Shown: positions 1-8,085 of the stretch, piece by piece
Layout: every line of letters starts with the position of its first letter
Position numbering within the stretch: the stretch's first letter is position 1
Source: Chloroflexota bacterium
GTDB taxonomy: Bacteria > Chloroflexota > Dehalococcoidia > UBA2985
Assembly (NCBI GenBank): GCA_016210515.1
Contig: JACQTZ010000013.1
Coordinates: forward strand, 1-52,386
Reading direction: 5' to 3'
Length of the DNA stretch: 52,386 nt
Notes under the pieces: generated by a model
The model's input: the letters and a program-made list of their open reading frames with translations, nothing else
Told to the model about the DNA's origin: nothing
Database searches by the model: none
Made by a program: the position numbers and the translations under genes

Positions 1-306
1 CGAATAGGAGAGGTGTGCTTCAAGAAGCCTCTCTAATCTCTCAAGGGCTGAACCACCCTGCCTCTCTGCCTTCTCCAGTGTTTCAAACAACGTCTCCTCA
101 ATGTCGTCAATCAGCCCCATCAGGATGGCGTCCTTATCTTCAAAGTGGCGGTACAACGCCCCCTCGCTGACCCCGGTCGCACGGGCCAGCGTCCTAATAG
201 TGAGACCGTGCATGCCAAGGGTGGCGACAATCTGGCGAGCTTCAGCGAGAATCTCCTGGCGGCGTGTTTCAGTGGGGTGACGTTCAATGTGAGTAGTAGT
301 AAACAT
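1..306 (-). CDS. TetR/AcrR-family transcriptional regulator, N-terminal part (runs off the left edge)
   Basis: DNA-binding repressor of the TetR family; 102 residues are visible and the ligand-binding C-terminal part lies outside the window. The helix-turn-helix is clear at about residues 35-63 (LTIRTLARATGVSEGALYRH followed by FEDKDAIL), preceded by a typical ETRRQEIL first helix. The ATG at 306 was chosen because AGAGGT lies about 7 bases upstream. The family normally is 190-220 residues. Its target is not known; it may control genes left of the window. No palindromic operator is visible in the 40 bases upstream of its own start, and the integrated element seems to begin very close to its promoter. 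Confidence 0.85.
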   Translation of the reverse strand, partial: MFTTTHIERHPTETRRQEILAEARQIVATLGMHGLTIRTLARATGVSEGALYRHFEDKDAILMGLIDDIEETLFETLEKAERQGGSALERLERLLEAHLSYS

Positions 307-620
307 TTACTTACCTCTATCCAGAGTTTAGCAGCCGTTGCAGAGCATGTCAACAGGTGACTGTCCCAGGCCCTGAGAGGCCTAGAACTCCCGACCAGCG
401 TACACATGGGACGCGGAGCGCGCAGCGGAGAGCTGCAATATTCGAGGATGCCCTCGGCGTAGAGTATAAGGTCGTAACTGAGGCAAAAGATTCGCCGTGA
501 AAGGCGAAATTGTCTAACGATCTACGCCTAGCAGACGAAACTTTTTCCACTCGGAATCCACACGGCGGCCAGGGACTTTCCCCGCCACCACTCGCCCCCC
601 AGTTAGGACCCTGGCGTCTC

Positions 621-932
621 TCACCCGGCGTCACGGCATCGGCCCCTTAACAACGAGTGTCGGGACGATCGGGCCTGTCGGCCGCGTCCCGACAATGGCC
701 TTGCCGTCGCGCTGCTACACCACCCCCACCTTCGCCAAGACAACTGGCTTTCTCCGTAAACAGATGGCATCGAATTCACGGAATCCCATCGGGGCAATAC
801 GCCGTCGGAGGCACCTCTTGCCTTTCCACTTGCAGCTTGCTCAGCTTTGCCCATCCTATCCGCCACTTTTGCACGAAACTCAGGGGAGGCCATCCATTCC
901 TTGAAGTCGTGCTCTCCATTAGTTGACCCCAC
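621..932 (-). CDS. Possible small protein translationally coupled to the replication initiator (weak)
   Basis: A GTG at 932 sits one base after the TGA of the replication initiator gene, with GAGGTGGG about 5-8 bases upstream, so coupled translation is possible. The first 55 or so of 103 residues look protein-like (FKEWMASPEFRAKVADRMGK and acidic or basic helices); the last 45 are rich in Arg, Ser and Trp and look like chance translation. No family is recognised. It may be a decayed or frameshifted small accessory gene of the element, or no gene at all. Confidence 0.25.
   Translation of the reverse strand: MGSTNGEHDFKEWMASPEFRAKVADRMGKAEQAASGKARGASDGVLPRWDSVNSMPSVYGESQLSWRRWGWCSSATARPLSGRGRQARSSRHSLLRGRCRDAG
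659..693. repeat. Stem-loop with 8-base perfect arms, downstream of the Rep gene
   Basis: GTCGGGAC at 659-666 pairs with GTCCCGAC at 686-693; GGCC at 672-675 and 680-683 could extend the structure. There is no T-run on either side, so it is not a standard intrinsic terminator. Within an element that encodes a rolling-circle type initiator it might be an origin hairpin, but no nick-site motif was recognised. Confidence 0.4.
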
Positions 933-933
933 T

Positions 934-1923
934 TCAGCCCACCTCTGTAGCCATCGTTGCCACCATCGTCGCCAAAACCCCTTTTGCCTGTGCCCCCAGC
1001 GCATCGTACTGCACCCGCTTTTGTCGCAGGCGCAGCACCCCATACATTTCGCCCAAGTCTTTCCCTACGTCTTGGACTACTGTCCAGTAGTCCCGGATGC
1101 CCCACCGTGCATGGTTGGAGTCCGCTCCGGGAACACACACCGTCAACCAGTCCTGCGTGCAGTAACGCCATAGATCACCCATCCGCTCTCGCAGTTCCTC
1201 CAAAGTGTTCACACCGAACTCTTTCAGAACTTGCCGTCGCAATTGCAACTCCACTCGAACGACCGTCCCTTTCCCGTCCCACCCGTGGCTTTCCCACACG
1301 TCACGGAACCATCCTTTATGGCTCACCTTTATCTCCAACGTCTTGTCGTAGATACGCCCCACCAGGTGGTTCGATCCAAACTCATGCCCTGTCACGTGTC
1401 CACCTGTGATGTACTCCCCTGCTGACTTCATCTGGAAATGGGACGCCTTCTTCCTAGCTCGGCTCACCACCTCTACGGCCACGTCGAGCTTTGGCATTGG
1501 CATGGCCAGGTCAACGCATACGTCCATTCGAGACACGCGTACCCCCACCACCTCAGCCCAGGTTGCCAGCCAGGAGCCGAACTCCTTTGCCGCCGCCACG
1601 TATCCTACCCGCCATAGGAACTCCGACCGGTAAGTGATGTACACTTCCGGGAACACTGTACCTCCCTGTGCCTTGCGAGCCATGGCCACCGCCACATCCG
1701 AGTTGACCAGCACCCACTCGTAACCATGTATGCCTCGAGGGTACACCCCGAAGGTACTCCCGAACCACTCCACCTTCGCAGGCTCCGATACGAACATCTT
1801 CGCCCCCGCACCTTCCTTAGCGGTCTCCAATGGCATGAATCCCTCTTCACCCAAACTATACGATCCGATGCTGTAGCCTATTACTAGGGTGTCCACACCC
1901 GACCCAACTACTTTCGCAACCAC
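934..1923 (-). CDS. Replication initiation factor-like protein (rolling-circle Rep type)
   Basis: 329 residues, resembling the replication initiation factor family found in plasmids, filamentous phages and integrative elements. Seen: an early IGYSIG strand, RMDVCVDLAM at about 153-162, and the block GRIYDKTLEIKVSHKGWFRD near 209-228, which matches the R-x-YDKT-x-E pattern of this family; basic C-terminal half. The GTG start at 1923 has GGAGG about 7 bases upstream. Family knowledge: such proteins nick the plus origin and prime rolling-circle replication. Inference: it replicates or mobilises the element that also encodes the serine recombinase at 3469-4957. The catalytic Tyr was not assigned with certainty. 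Confidence 0.7.
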   Translation of the reverse strand: MVAKVVGSGVDTLVIGYSIGSYSLGEEGFMPLETAKEGAGAKMFVSEPAKVEWFGSTFGVYPRGIHGYEWVLVNSDVAVAMARKAQGGTVFPEVYITYRSEFLWRVGYVAAAKEFGSWLATWAEVVGVRVSRMDVCVDLAMPMPKLDVAVEVVSRARKKASHFQMKSAGEYITGGHVTGHEFGSNHLVGRIYDKTLEIKVSHKGWFRDVWESHGWDGKGTVVRVELQLRRQVLKEFGVNTLEELRERMGDLWRYCTQDWLTVCVPGADSNHARWGIRDYWTVVQDVGKDLGEMYGVLRLRQKRVQYDALGAQAKGVLATMVATMATEVG

Positions 1924-2222
1924 ACAACGCCTCCAATGTACCTATGTATTTTGCAACCCCCTGATAGTTAGTGAGGGGGGTTGGGGTGGTCTCCCTGTCC
2001 CACTTCGCTCACCTATCGGTCAGTGACCCCTGGACATGCCTCCCAAGGTCACTGCTTCGCCTCAACTTCGTTGCCAACGGGACGAACGGGCTTCGCCCCG
2101 GTCCCGTTGTACGGTCTCGCAGTCACCTTCCCAGCCACCCAAGGTTCCCGTCGCTCGCCGCGAGGCGTGCCCTGGGAACTGTGTTCTCAGGGCCAGAAGT
2201 AAGCGTTTAGCCTCCCTCTGCG
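1924..2222. other. Gap inside the integrated element
   Basis: About 300 bases between two leftward genes of the element. It has many short C-rich and TCGC-rich tracts but no gene, strong hairpin or promoter that I can support. It would be the leader of the Rep gene and a possible site for origin or copy-control sequences. Confidence 0.4.
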
Positions 2223-2474
2223 TCAAGAACACCCGCCTTCGGCAGCAGTCTCTTTAGGACTGGCTCTTGACTCAGCCCCCCTACCAAGAACAGAAGACCG
2301 TGTCCCGTTGACCTTGTTGAGGGCGGCGGGGCTTCCAGCCCCCGCCGCCGCCACCGCCGTTCCTTCTCCCTCTGACTTCTTGTGGCGTATGGCCTCTGCA
2401 TGTAATCGGTTCACCTTCTCCGAGAGGTCCGCCGGTATCACTCCTCTAACCACCACGGTGTACTCTCGCTCCAT
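2223..2474 (-). CDS. Small protein of unknown function in the integrated element
   Basis: 83 residues from the ATG at 2474, chosen over a TTG at 2489 because GAGGG lies about 8 bases before the ATG. The N-terminal half (MEREYTVVVRGVIPADLSEK then VNRLHAEAIRHKKSE) looks like a real small basic protein with a helix; the C-terminal half is low complexity (Ala, Gly, Ser, Arg). It lies between Rep and another unknown gene, all leftward, so they may be co-expressed. No family recognised. Confidence 0.45.
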   Translation of the reverse strand: MEREYTVVVRGVIPADLSEKVNRLHAEAIRHKKSEGEGTAVAAAGAGSPAALNKVNGTRSSVLGRGAESRASPKETAAEGGCS

Positions 2475-2504
2475 GTGTTTTTCCCTCAAGCATTCGCCCC
2501 CAAC

Positions 2505-2536
2505 AAAAAAGGGACGCTGGTTTGACCCAACGTCCC
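2505..2536 (-). terminator. Intrinsic terminator downstream of the 2564-3277 gene
   Basis: On the minus strand GGGACGTTGG (2536-2527) pairs with CCAGCGTCCC (2520-2511) with one mismatch and a 6-base loop, followed directly by TTTTTT (2510-2505). It lies 28 bases after the stop of the leftward gene ending at 2564, exactly where a terminator is expected. Confidence 0.75.
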
Positions 2537-2563
2537 CATTCTGAAGCCGTTCCCTCGACTTGT

Positions 2564-3277
2564 TTACGCCTTAACTAGTACCTTTTTCGCCACCTCCCTA
2601 TCTGCGTACCACGAACCCCTTTGCGTGGGTGCGATGCGCGGCCCTTTGGCCTTTGGAGCGCGCGGCACCCGACGACGCCCCTCTCTGAGCGCCAGACCGA
2701 ACGCTTTGTTGAATGGCAGGATGGCCTTGAGCATTTCGAGGTAGGTCGTGAACTCGTGCCACCCTTCAATCGTCTTTTCACAAGCATCTCTCGGATCACC
2801 TCCGTGGTCCTTCCACACGCAGACCCAGGCACGAGCATCGCCCTGCAGGTTCACTAGCCTCGTTTGACTACGGTTCTTTCTTATTTCTACATTGACCATC
2901 GCCACTGCCTCTCGTAGCCTGGTAGTTGTGGCCCGCCCCTTGAAGCCACCTTTGGACTCCCCTATGGCAACCTCGCGAAACAGAGGGCCTGCCATGACCT
3001 TCTCCAAACCTTGCACGATCTTCTTGTCATCCATCATGCAAGCGAACCCCACGATCACTGCCAACTGCCCCGCCACTGTCAACTGCACCCTACCCTGGCT
3101 AGCTGTGGGAAACATCCGCTCTAGCTCCTCTACGAGACGATTCTCGAACTCCAGAGCGCCCGCAGGAAATGGCGCCAGCATCTTCTTCCGTGCTTTGTCG
3201 CTCAGAAGCCTAGCCGTACTTTGCAGGGATACCGGACTTTCCATAAGCTCTTTGCCCACCTGGGGCCATAGTTTCAC
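2564..3277 (-). CDS. Hypothetical protein of the integrated element
   Basis: 237 residues, not recognised. Seen: a mixed alpha-helical protein with a hydrophobic stretch around residues 66-80 (VAGQLAVIVGFACMM) too short and too interrupted to be a confident membrane helix, and a very basic C-terminal tail (GRRRVPRAPKAKGPRIAPTQ). The start used is GTG at 3277 with a poor ribosome-binding site; the open frame continues upstream about 20 codons to a TAG near 3345 without ATG, GTG or TTG, so the true N-terminus is uncertain. Followed by a good terminator at 2505-2536. Its place between Rep and recombinase suggests an accessory role, perhaps DNA-binding, but this is inference. Confidence 0.55.
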   Translation of the reverse strand: MKLWPQVGKELMESPVSLQSTARLLSDKARKKMLAPFPAGALEFENRLVEELERMFPTASQGRVQLTVAGQLAVIVGFACMMDDKKIVQGLEKVMAGPLFREVAIGESKGGFKGRATTTRLREAVAMVNVEIRKNRSQTRLVNLQGDARAWVCVWKDHGGDPRDACEKTIEGWHEFTTYLEMLKAILPFNKAFGLALREGRRRVPRAPKAKGPRIAPTQRGSWYADREVAKKVLVKA

Positions 3278-3468
3278 CAGTTGCTCACGGTCTGGCAGTG
3301 TGCCCGCGGCCTCCTTGGCTCGCTTCGTGGCTACAGCAGTATGCTAGTGTACGGATAGCCCGCTCGGAGCTTTGCTTCCTTCCACCCGGCAAGCTGCCAA
3401 ACTCTGCTTACCAGCGCGCGTCCTTTGCCCGATAGACGTACGCCGTGATGGACCGCTGGCCTCTCTTT

Positions 3469-4788
3469 TTATTTGAACTCCACCTCAATACGCCCATCCT
3501 TCCAGACGTAGGCGGCCTTGAGGATTGTTTGCAAGATAGCCTTTGCCTTCACTACGTCCATACCCTGGAAGTCCTCCAAGAAGGAGCGCACCTTCACGGG
3601 CACGGACTTGGTCTGAGCCTCTCTGTCCCGTTGCTCCTGGACGGCGGCTTGGAGTTCTACCTTGCGGGCCTCTAGGCTAGCCTGTTCGGTCCGCCGAACC
3701 TCTTGCCGTTTCACGTATTCGGCTTCATTCAAGACCTGGCGGTCTACTCTGTCCAAGTCATTTAGGAAGGCTTGCTCCAACTCGCCCAGGCGGGCTACCA
3801 CCTTCCCGAGCTCTTGCTCTTGTCGCTTGTCGGCTTTGGTGTCATTGGCGGCCAGGAGTTCCCGCACCTTGGCCGGATCGCTGTATTGCCCAAGGAAATC
3901 CAGGACAGCAGCCTCTAAGCGGTGGGTTACGTGGCTATTACTGTATGGGCATTTGACCCTGGCGTCCTTGTGGTTGCGGCAGTAATACTCTCCCTCCCGC
4001 TTTTCACCACGCATCCGACTGGTTCCCACCAGCGCTCCTCCGCAATGGCCACACCGGGCAATCCCGCCCAGCAGGAAGGCGGAGAGGTGCGTCCTGCCCC
4101 TGCGGTGCTCGCTCCGAATCCCTAGCCGCTCTTGCAAACGTTCCCACTCCTCCATGCTCAGAATGGCCGGGAACACACCCTCCACCATAACCACGTCCAA
4201 TGGCGCACCGGCCTTCTGAGTCCGACCATAGGCCAACGCGCCTCTGAGATTTGGATTCTTCAAGATGAACACCAGAGTTGCGGGGGAGAACGGCTTGCTT
4301 CCGAAAGCAGCCTTACCACGGTATCCCAGGCGGTTCAACTCATTCGCGATAGCCATGTACCCCTTGTTCTCTTCCACGGAGAGACGGTAGGCCAGACGGA
4401 CTGCCTCTGCCTCTTGTGGCACTTGCTCCCAACGCACGGTATCCCCGTCTTTGACCTGGCGATAACCAAATGGTGGTCGGCTCATATGACGCCCCTTTGC
4501 AGCAGCTTTGAAAGATGCGGCCTTGACTCGCTCACTTGTCCGCCGTGACTCCGCCCCGGCAATACCGGCTCGCACAAGCAGGAGTAGTTCTTCCTTCAAG
4601 TCCTCATTGGTTGACTCGACGGTAATACCGCGCTCTTCCAGTTCCCAGTAACGGCGCAATATCTCCCTGGGGATACGCCCAAACCTATCCAGGAAGAGCA
4701 CCACGACATGCCCAACGTCATGCTCTACCACGTACCCGGAGCATGGCCTGGTACTGAACCCGATCATCACGACGGCCACTCTGAACAT
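3469..4788 (-). CDS. Large serine recombinase, C-terminal part, separated from its N-terminus by a frameshift
   Basis: Carries most of a large serine recombinase (site-specific integrase). Homologous sequence begins around 4734 with YVVEHDVGHVVVLFLDRFGR, the second half of the resolvase catalytic domain, then SERVKA and RPPFGYR, a recombinase domain (about 150-270 of this frame), a zinc ribbon with CGHCGG and a second Cys pair YYCRN/VKCPY, a coiled coil (about 345-415) and a short C-terminal domain. Residues encoded from 4788 to about 4737 are out of frame and are not family sequence. The N-terminal fragment with the catalytic Ser lies at 4718-4957 in another frame. As drawn, neither piece alone should be active; a sequencing error in a GGG run would restore one protein of about 490 residues. 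Confidence 0.8.
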   Translation of the reverse strand: MFRVAVVMIGFSTRPCSGYVVEHDVGHVVVLFLDRFGRIPREILRRYWELEERGITVESTNEDLKEELLLLVRAGIAGAESRRTSERVKAASFKAAAKGRHMSRPPFGYRQVKDGDTVRWEQVPQEAEAVRLAYRLSVEENKGYMAIANELNRLGYRGKAAFGSKPFSPATLVFILKNPNLRGALAYGRTQKAGAPLDVVMVEGVFPAILSMEEWERLQERLGIRSEHRRGRTHLSAFLLGGIARCGHCGGALVGTSRMRGEKREGEYYCRNHKDARVKCPYSNSHVTHRLEAAVLDFLGQYSDPAKVRELLAANDTKADKRQEQELGKVVARLGELEQAFLNDLDRVDRQVLNEAEYVKRQEVRRTEQASLEARKVELQAAVQEQRDREAQTKSVPVKVRSFLEDFQGMDVVKAKAILQTILKAAYVWKDGRIEVEFK

Positions 4789-4957
4789 CGGTGAATGTGG
4801 CTATCGGGGTAAGGCCGTGGGTGGTACAGTACGCGCGGAAGGACGCCTCTTGGGTTTCCAGGGAAACATGGCGCTCCCCTGCCTGGTTCATGGTGGAAAC
4901 TCTGAAGTATCCAACCGCAGCGGCACTCTTGACAGTGGTTACGGTGCTCATGGGCAC
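4718..4957 (-). CDS. Serine recombinase, N-terminal catalytic fragment (frameshifted)
   Basis: 79 residues with the start of a resolvase domain: VGYFRVSTMNQAG contains the catalytic Ser of the YxRVS motif, followed by SLETQEASFRAYCTTHGL and FTDVQSGRRDDRVQYQAML. After QAMLR this frame ends within five codons, while the continuation is found one base over in the 3469-4788 frame. The extra base maps to the CCC at 4735-4737 on the plus strand (GGG in the gene). Start ATG at 4957. See the companion entry for the rest of the gene. Confidence 0.8.
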   Translation of the reverse strand: MPMSTVTTVKSAAAVGYFRVSTMNQAGERHVSLETQEASFRAYCTTHGLTPIATFTDVQSGRRDDRVQYQAMLRVRGRA

Positions 4958-4997
4958 CTCCTATTCCAACTGCCAAGAGTCTAGCACAAACACCGTC

Positions 4998-5018
4998 GCA
5001 TGTCCAATGGAGACATGC
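4998..5018. repeat. Inverted repeat, possible attachment site
   Basis: GCATGTC (4998-5004), a 7-base centre, GACATGC (5012-5018): perfect 7-base arms between the recombinase start and the end of the next chromosomal gene. Directly after it, 5019-5034 resembles the end of the interspersed repeat CTCACCACGAGCGGA. It could be attachment-site sequence, part of that repeat, or a weak hairpin after the kinase gene; no T-run follows. Confidence 0.3.
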
Positions 5019-5063
5019 TTACCACGAGCGGAGCATTATGATGCTCTTTGGGGCAACCCAGAG

Positions 5064-7901
5064 CTAGGGCTTGGGCATCCGATAGCCGACCTGGGGCTCG
5101 GTGAGGATGTACCGTGGGTGTCGCGCGTCGTCGCCCAGCTTGCGGCGCAGGTTACGGACAAAGGAGCGCACCAAGTCTGTCTCCCCCGAGTACTCTGGCC
5201 CCCAGACGCTGTGCAGAATCTGGTCGTGGGTTAACACCCGCCCGGCATGAGTTGCCAGCTCATACAGGAGCTTGTACTCCGTGGCAGATAAGGAGACGGC
5301 CTGACCTGCTATGCTGACGCGACGCTCCGCGAAGTTAACGCTCAGGTCTCCCACCTCCAGGTGGGGCCGTACCTCCAGGGTGTCAGGCATGGCATGGTGC
5401 CGCAGGGCAGTCTCTATGCGAGCCAGCAGCTCCGGAGGTGAGAAGGGTTTGGTGATATAGTCGTCTGCACCCATCTTCAGGGCCGTCACCGCATCCTCGT
5501 CTCTGCTGCTGGCGGTCAGAAAGATCACCGGCACGCCAGAGAACTCCCGAATCCGATGGAGAAGCTCAAACCCGCTGATGCCAGGAAGCGCCAGGTCCAG
5601 CAGAACCAGGTCGGGCTCCTCCGTATCCACCAGGCCCATGACCTGGGAAGGGTCGCTGGTTAGCACGGCCTGGTATCCCGCCTCACCCAGGGAGCGTTGA
5701 AGAAGACGGAGGACCTGAGGCTCATCGTCCACGGCCAGAATGCGCGTCCGTTCACCAGGACGGCGAACCTTGCCCAGCAGCTGTGCCCTATCGGTCGTAT
5801 CCGGTAGGGCCGCGACCTCGCTTTCTACCGCTACCGGCAGGGTGAAGCTGAAGGTAGCGCCCTGTCCCTCCCCAGGGCTGCCCGCCCAGATACGCCCCCC
5901 GTGGGCCTCTACGATTCCCTTGCAGATGGCCAGCCCCAGGCCGCTGCCCGAAAGCTTGCTCCCGCTATCGTCATGGATCTGGGAGAACTTCTTGAACAGG
6001 TGAGGGAGCTTGTCATGGGGAATCCCCCTGCCCTGGTCCCGCACATGCACTACCAGCATCTCGCCCTCATGCACCACCTCGATAGTGATGGGCGATGTGG
6101 CTGGCGAGAACTTGACGGCATTGCTCAGAAGATTCCCCACCACCTGAACAATCCTGCGCTGGTCTGCCCTGACCAGGGGGAGGCCATCGGCCATCTTGAG
6201 CTGTATATCGCGAGCAACGCCAGTGCGAGCAAGGGTTGCCAGGGCCTCATCCAGCGCTTTCCGCAGCTCCACAGGCTCCGCACTCACCGACAAGGAGCCT
6301 GCCTCAATGCGGGTCATGTCCAGGATGTTGTCCACCAGGTCTCGGAGCCGGTCCGCTTGCTCATCGATAATCTCAAAAAGCTCCCGCATCTCGCCGACAT
6401 CGAAGGGCCTTCGGCTTCCCAGCACGGTGGCCGCCGACCCTTTTATAGCAGTGAGGGGCGTCTTCAACTCGTGGCTCACCACGCCCAGGAACTCGCTGCG
6501 AAGCCGCTCTATCTCCTCCAGAGGCGTGATGTCCTGGATGACTGCGATGGCCGAGGTAATCCGGCCGCGGGTAGAGTACACCGGCGTGGCATTGATGAGG
6601 GTGGGGATAGTGCGCCCATCGGGGAACTCAAAGCGGACCTCCTCAGCCCGCACAACCTCCCCGCGATGAAGAGCGCGCTGGAGGGGTAGCTCCTCCGGCT
6701 GGTAAGAGTTGCCATCGGGCCGACGGTACACCGCGACCTGCTCAACCCACTCTACTCGGTAGTCAGCCTGGCCAGATAGACCCAGGATACGCTGGGCCTC
6801 CCGGTTCACCAGCACCACCCGTCCGGAGCCGGCCTCAGCCACGAAAACGCCCACAGGAGATGTATCAATCAAAGCCTCCAGGCGCTGGCGCTCCTGCTCT
6901 GCCACCTCCAGGAGTCTTCCCCGCTCTGCGGCCAGCTCCTCGATGTGCCTCTGGGCCTCCTTCATGGGCGTCATATCCCTAAACCGGATCACGGCTCCCA
7001 TAACCTCTCCATCGCCGTCGCGTATGGGTGACGCGCTACACAGAACAGGAAGGACGCCACCACTGGAACGGATGATGAGAAACTCCTCTCCGGCTATTAG
7101 CTCACCCCGTAGCGCCCTGTCCAAGGGGTGTTCTCCCTGGGGAATGGGGGAACCGTCGGCGGCACAGCACCTCTCTTCCAAGAGAGCCAGTGCCTCGGAT
7201 GAATCCAGGGAACACTCCAGCATATCCTCGGCCCGCTGGTTTGCCTGTAGCTGGCCCGTCGCCCTGTCCATGTAGACCATGCCGTTGGGGGAATCATTGA
7301 GGATGGCATCCAGACGCCGCCGCTCCGTCTCCACCTGGCGGTGCAGCCTGGCGTTGCGAATCGCCACGGCCGCCTGGGCCGCGAAGAGGAGGAGCAGGTC
7401 TTCGTCCTCTGGCGTGAACTCCTCTCCTCCGGACTTCTCCGTAAGGTAGAGGTTGCCCAGAGCCTCGCCTTCACGTCCAATGGGGACTCCAAGGAAGGTT
7501 TTCATGGGAGGGTGATTGGGAGGAAAGCCCACCGATTGTGGGTGCTGGGACAGGTCTGCCAGCCTCAAAGGCTCTTGCGAGCGTTGAAGCCATCCCAGGA
7601 GGCCCAAGCCCTGGGGAGGCCTGCCAATGCGCTTCCGCTTCTGCGGCGTTATGCCATGAGTGACGAACTCCTGGACACGGCCGGATGTATCGAACGCCAG
7701 CAGCGCACCGTAACGCGCACCGGTGAGGTCGCAGGCCGCGTCCACCACTGCCTGCAAGACGGCAGGCAGCTCCAGGCTGGACGTTACCTGGCGGCCAAGC
7801 TCGCTGAGCAGCGAGAACCGCCCGCCAGGAAGGCTGCTTTCCTTCCCGTCGTCCTGATACCTCTTGCCAGGCTTGTCTTTGGGTCTCTTTTTCGATGCCA
7901 T
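5064..7901 (-). CDS. Fused sensor histidine kinase and OmpR-type response regulator with DNA-binding domain
   Basis: 945 residues. Domains in order: GAF (about 25-190), PAS (195-315), coiled segment (315-345), PAS (345-460), HisKA with VVSHELKTPL and phospho-acceptor His477, HATPase (N594 in LLSNAVKF, DQGRGIP at 622-628, GSGLGLAI), receiver domain (D725/D726, phospho-Asp D769 in LVLLDLALPG, K818), and a winged-helix OmpR output domain (850-945). There is no membrane segment, so it is cytoplasmic. The whole phosphorelay and the transcription factor are thus in one chain, which is unusual because DNA-binding regulators are normally separate. ATG at 7901 was chosen with AAAGG upstream; longer in-frame extension lacks protein character. 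Divergent from the iron-transporter gene, a possible target (inference). Confidence 0.92.
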   Translation of the reverse strand: MASKKRPKDKPGKRYQDDGKESSLPGGRFSLLSELGRQVTSSLELPAVLQAVVDAACDLTGARYGALLAFDTSGRVQEFVTHGITPQKRKRIGRPPQGLGLLGWLQRSQEPLRLADLSQHPQSVGFPPNHPPMKTFLGVPIGREGEALGNLYLTEKSGGEEFTPEDEDLLLLFAAQAAVAIRNARLHRQVETERRRLDAILNDSPNGMVYMDRATGQLQANQRAEDMLECSLDSSEALALLEERCCAADGSPIPQGEHPLDRALRGELIAGEEFLIIRSSGGVLPVLCSASPIRDGDGEVMGAVIRFRDMTPMKEAQRHIEELAAERGRLLEVAEQERQRLEALIDTSPVGVFVAEAGSGRVVLVNREAQRILGLSGQADYRVEWVEQVAVYRRPDGNSYQPEELPLQRALHRGEVVRAEEVRFEFPDGRTIPTLINATPVYSTRGRITSAIAVIQDITPLEEIERLRSEFLGVVSHELKTPLTAIKGSAATVLGSRRPFDVGEMRELFEIIDEQADRLRDLVDNILDMTRIEAGSLSVSAEPVELRKALDEALATLARTGVARDIQLKMADGLPLVRADQRRIVQVVGNLLSNAVKFSPATSPITIEVVHEGEMLVVHVRDQGRGIPHDKLPHLFKKFSQIHDDSGSKLSGSGLGLAICKGIVEAHGGRIWAGSPGEGQGATFSFTLPVAVESEVAALPDTTDRAQLLGKVRRPGERTRILAVDDEPQVLRLLQRSLGEAGYQAVLTSDPSQVMGLVDTEEPDLVLLDLALPGISGFELLHRIREFSGVPVIFLTASSRDEDAVTALKMGADDYITKPFSPPELLARIETALRHHAMPDTLEVRPHLEVGDLSVNFAERRVSIAGQAVSLSATEYKLLYELATHAGRVLTHDQILHSVWGPEYSGETDLVRSFVRNLRRKLGDDARHPRYILTEPQVGYRMPKP

Positions 7902-8008
7902 TCTGCCAATACCTTTGCCAAGTCGTAGAAAAGTGTACTGTGATTTGCAGTGGATATTCGAGTATATCACACTGGGTATTACGCCCTCTTCTACGCTCAT
8001 AGGGGCGG

Positions 8009-8037
8009 TTGTCAAGCCCACACCATGCTTGTAATAT
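8009..8037 (+). promoter_or_regulatory. Candidate sigma-70 type promoter for the ferritin/VIT1 gene
   Basis: TTGTCA (8009-8014), 17-base spacer, TAATAT (8032-8037), 48 bases before the TTG start at 8086. It lies in the 184-base divergent gap shared with the kinase-regulator gene. Confidence 0.45.
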
Positions 8038-8085
8038 AAGCTAGGTGGTTGGCAGGGGGTAAGCCGCGGATTGAGGTAGGTTGTT

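Larger units (their letters stand above)
307..933. other. Gap between the TetR gene and the replication initiator gene
   Basis: About 630 bases with no well-supported gene. It holds the probable left boundary of the integrated element, a stem-loop at 659-693 and one weak small-gene candidate at 621-932 listed separately. Reading frames elsewhere in the stretch have the skewed composition of chance frames. No promoter with good -35 and -10 boxes was recognised. Confidence 0.5.
345..5004. mobile_element. Probable small integrative element encoding Rep and a serine recombinase (boundaries tentative)
   Basis: All genes from 934 to 4957 are leftward and are of mobile-element type (replication initiator, unknowns, large serine recombinase), whereas flanking genes are chromosomal regulators. 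The same 7-mer GCATGTC followed by (C)AA occurs at 345-351 just left and at 4998-5004 just right of these genes, and the right copy is half of an inverted repeat, which suits a serine-integrase attachment core. A 7-base match is weak evidence, so the ends may be elsewhere in 307-930 and 4958-5063. Confidence 0.35.

Noticed and set aside
5064..7901. Split into separate kinase and response regulator genes
   Set aside because: The frame is continuous from the ATPase domain through the receiver domain with no stop and no start or ribosome-binding site at the junction.
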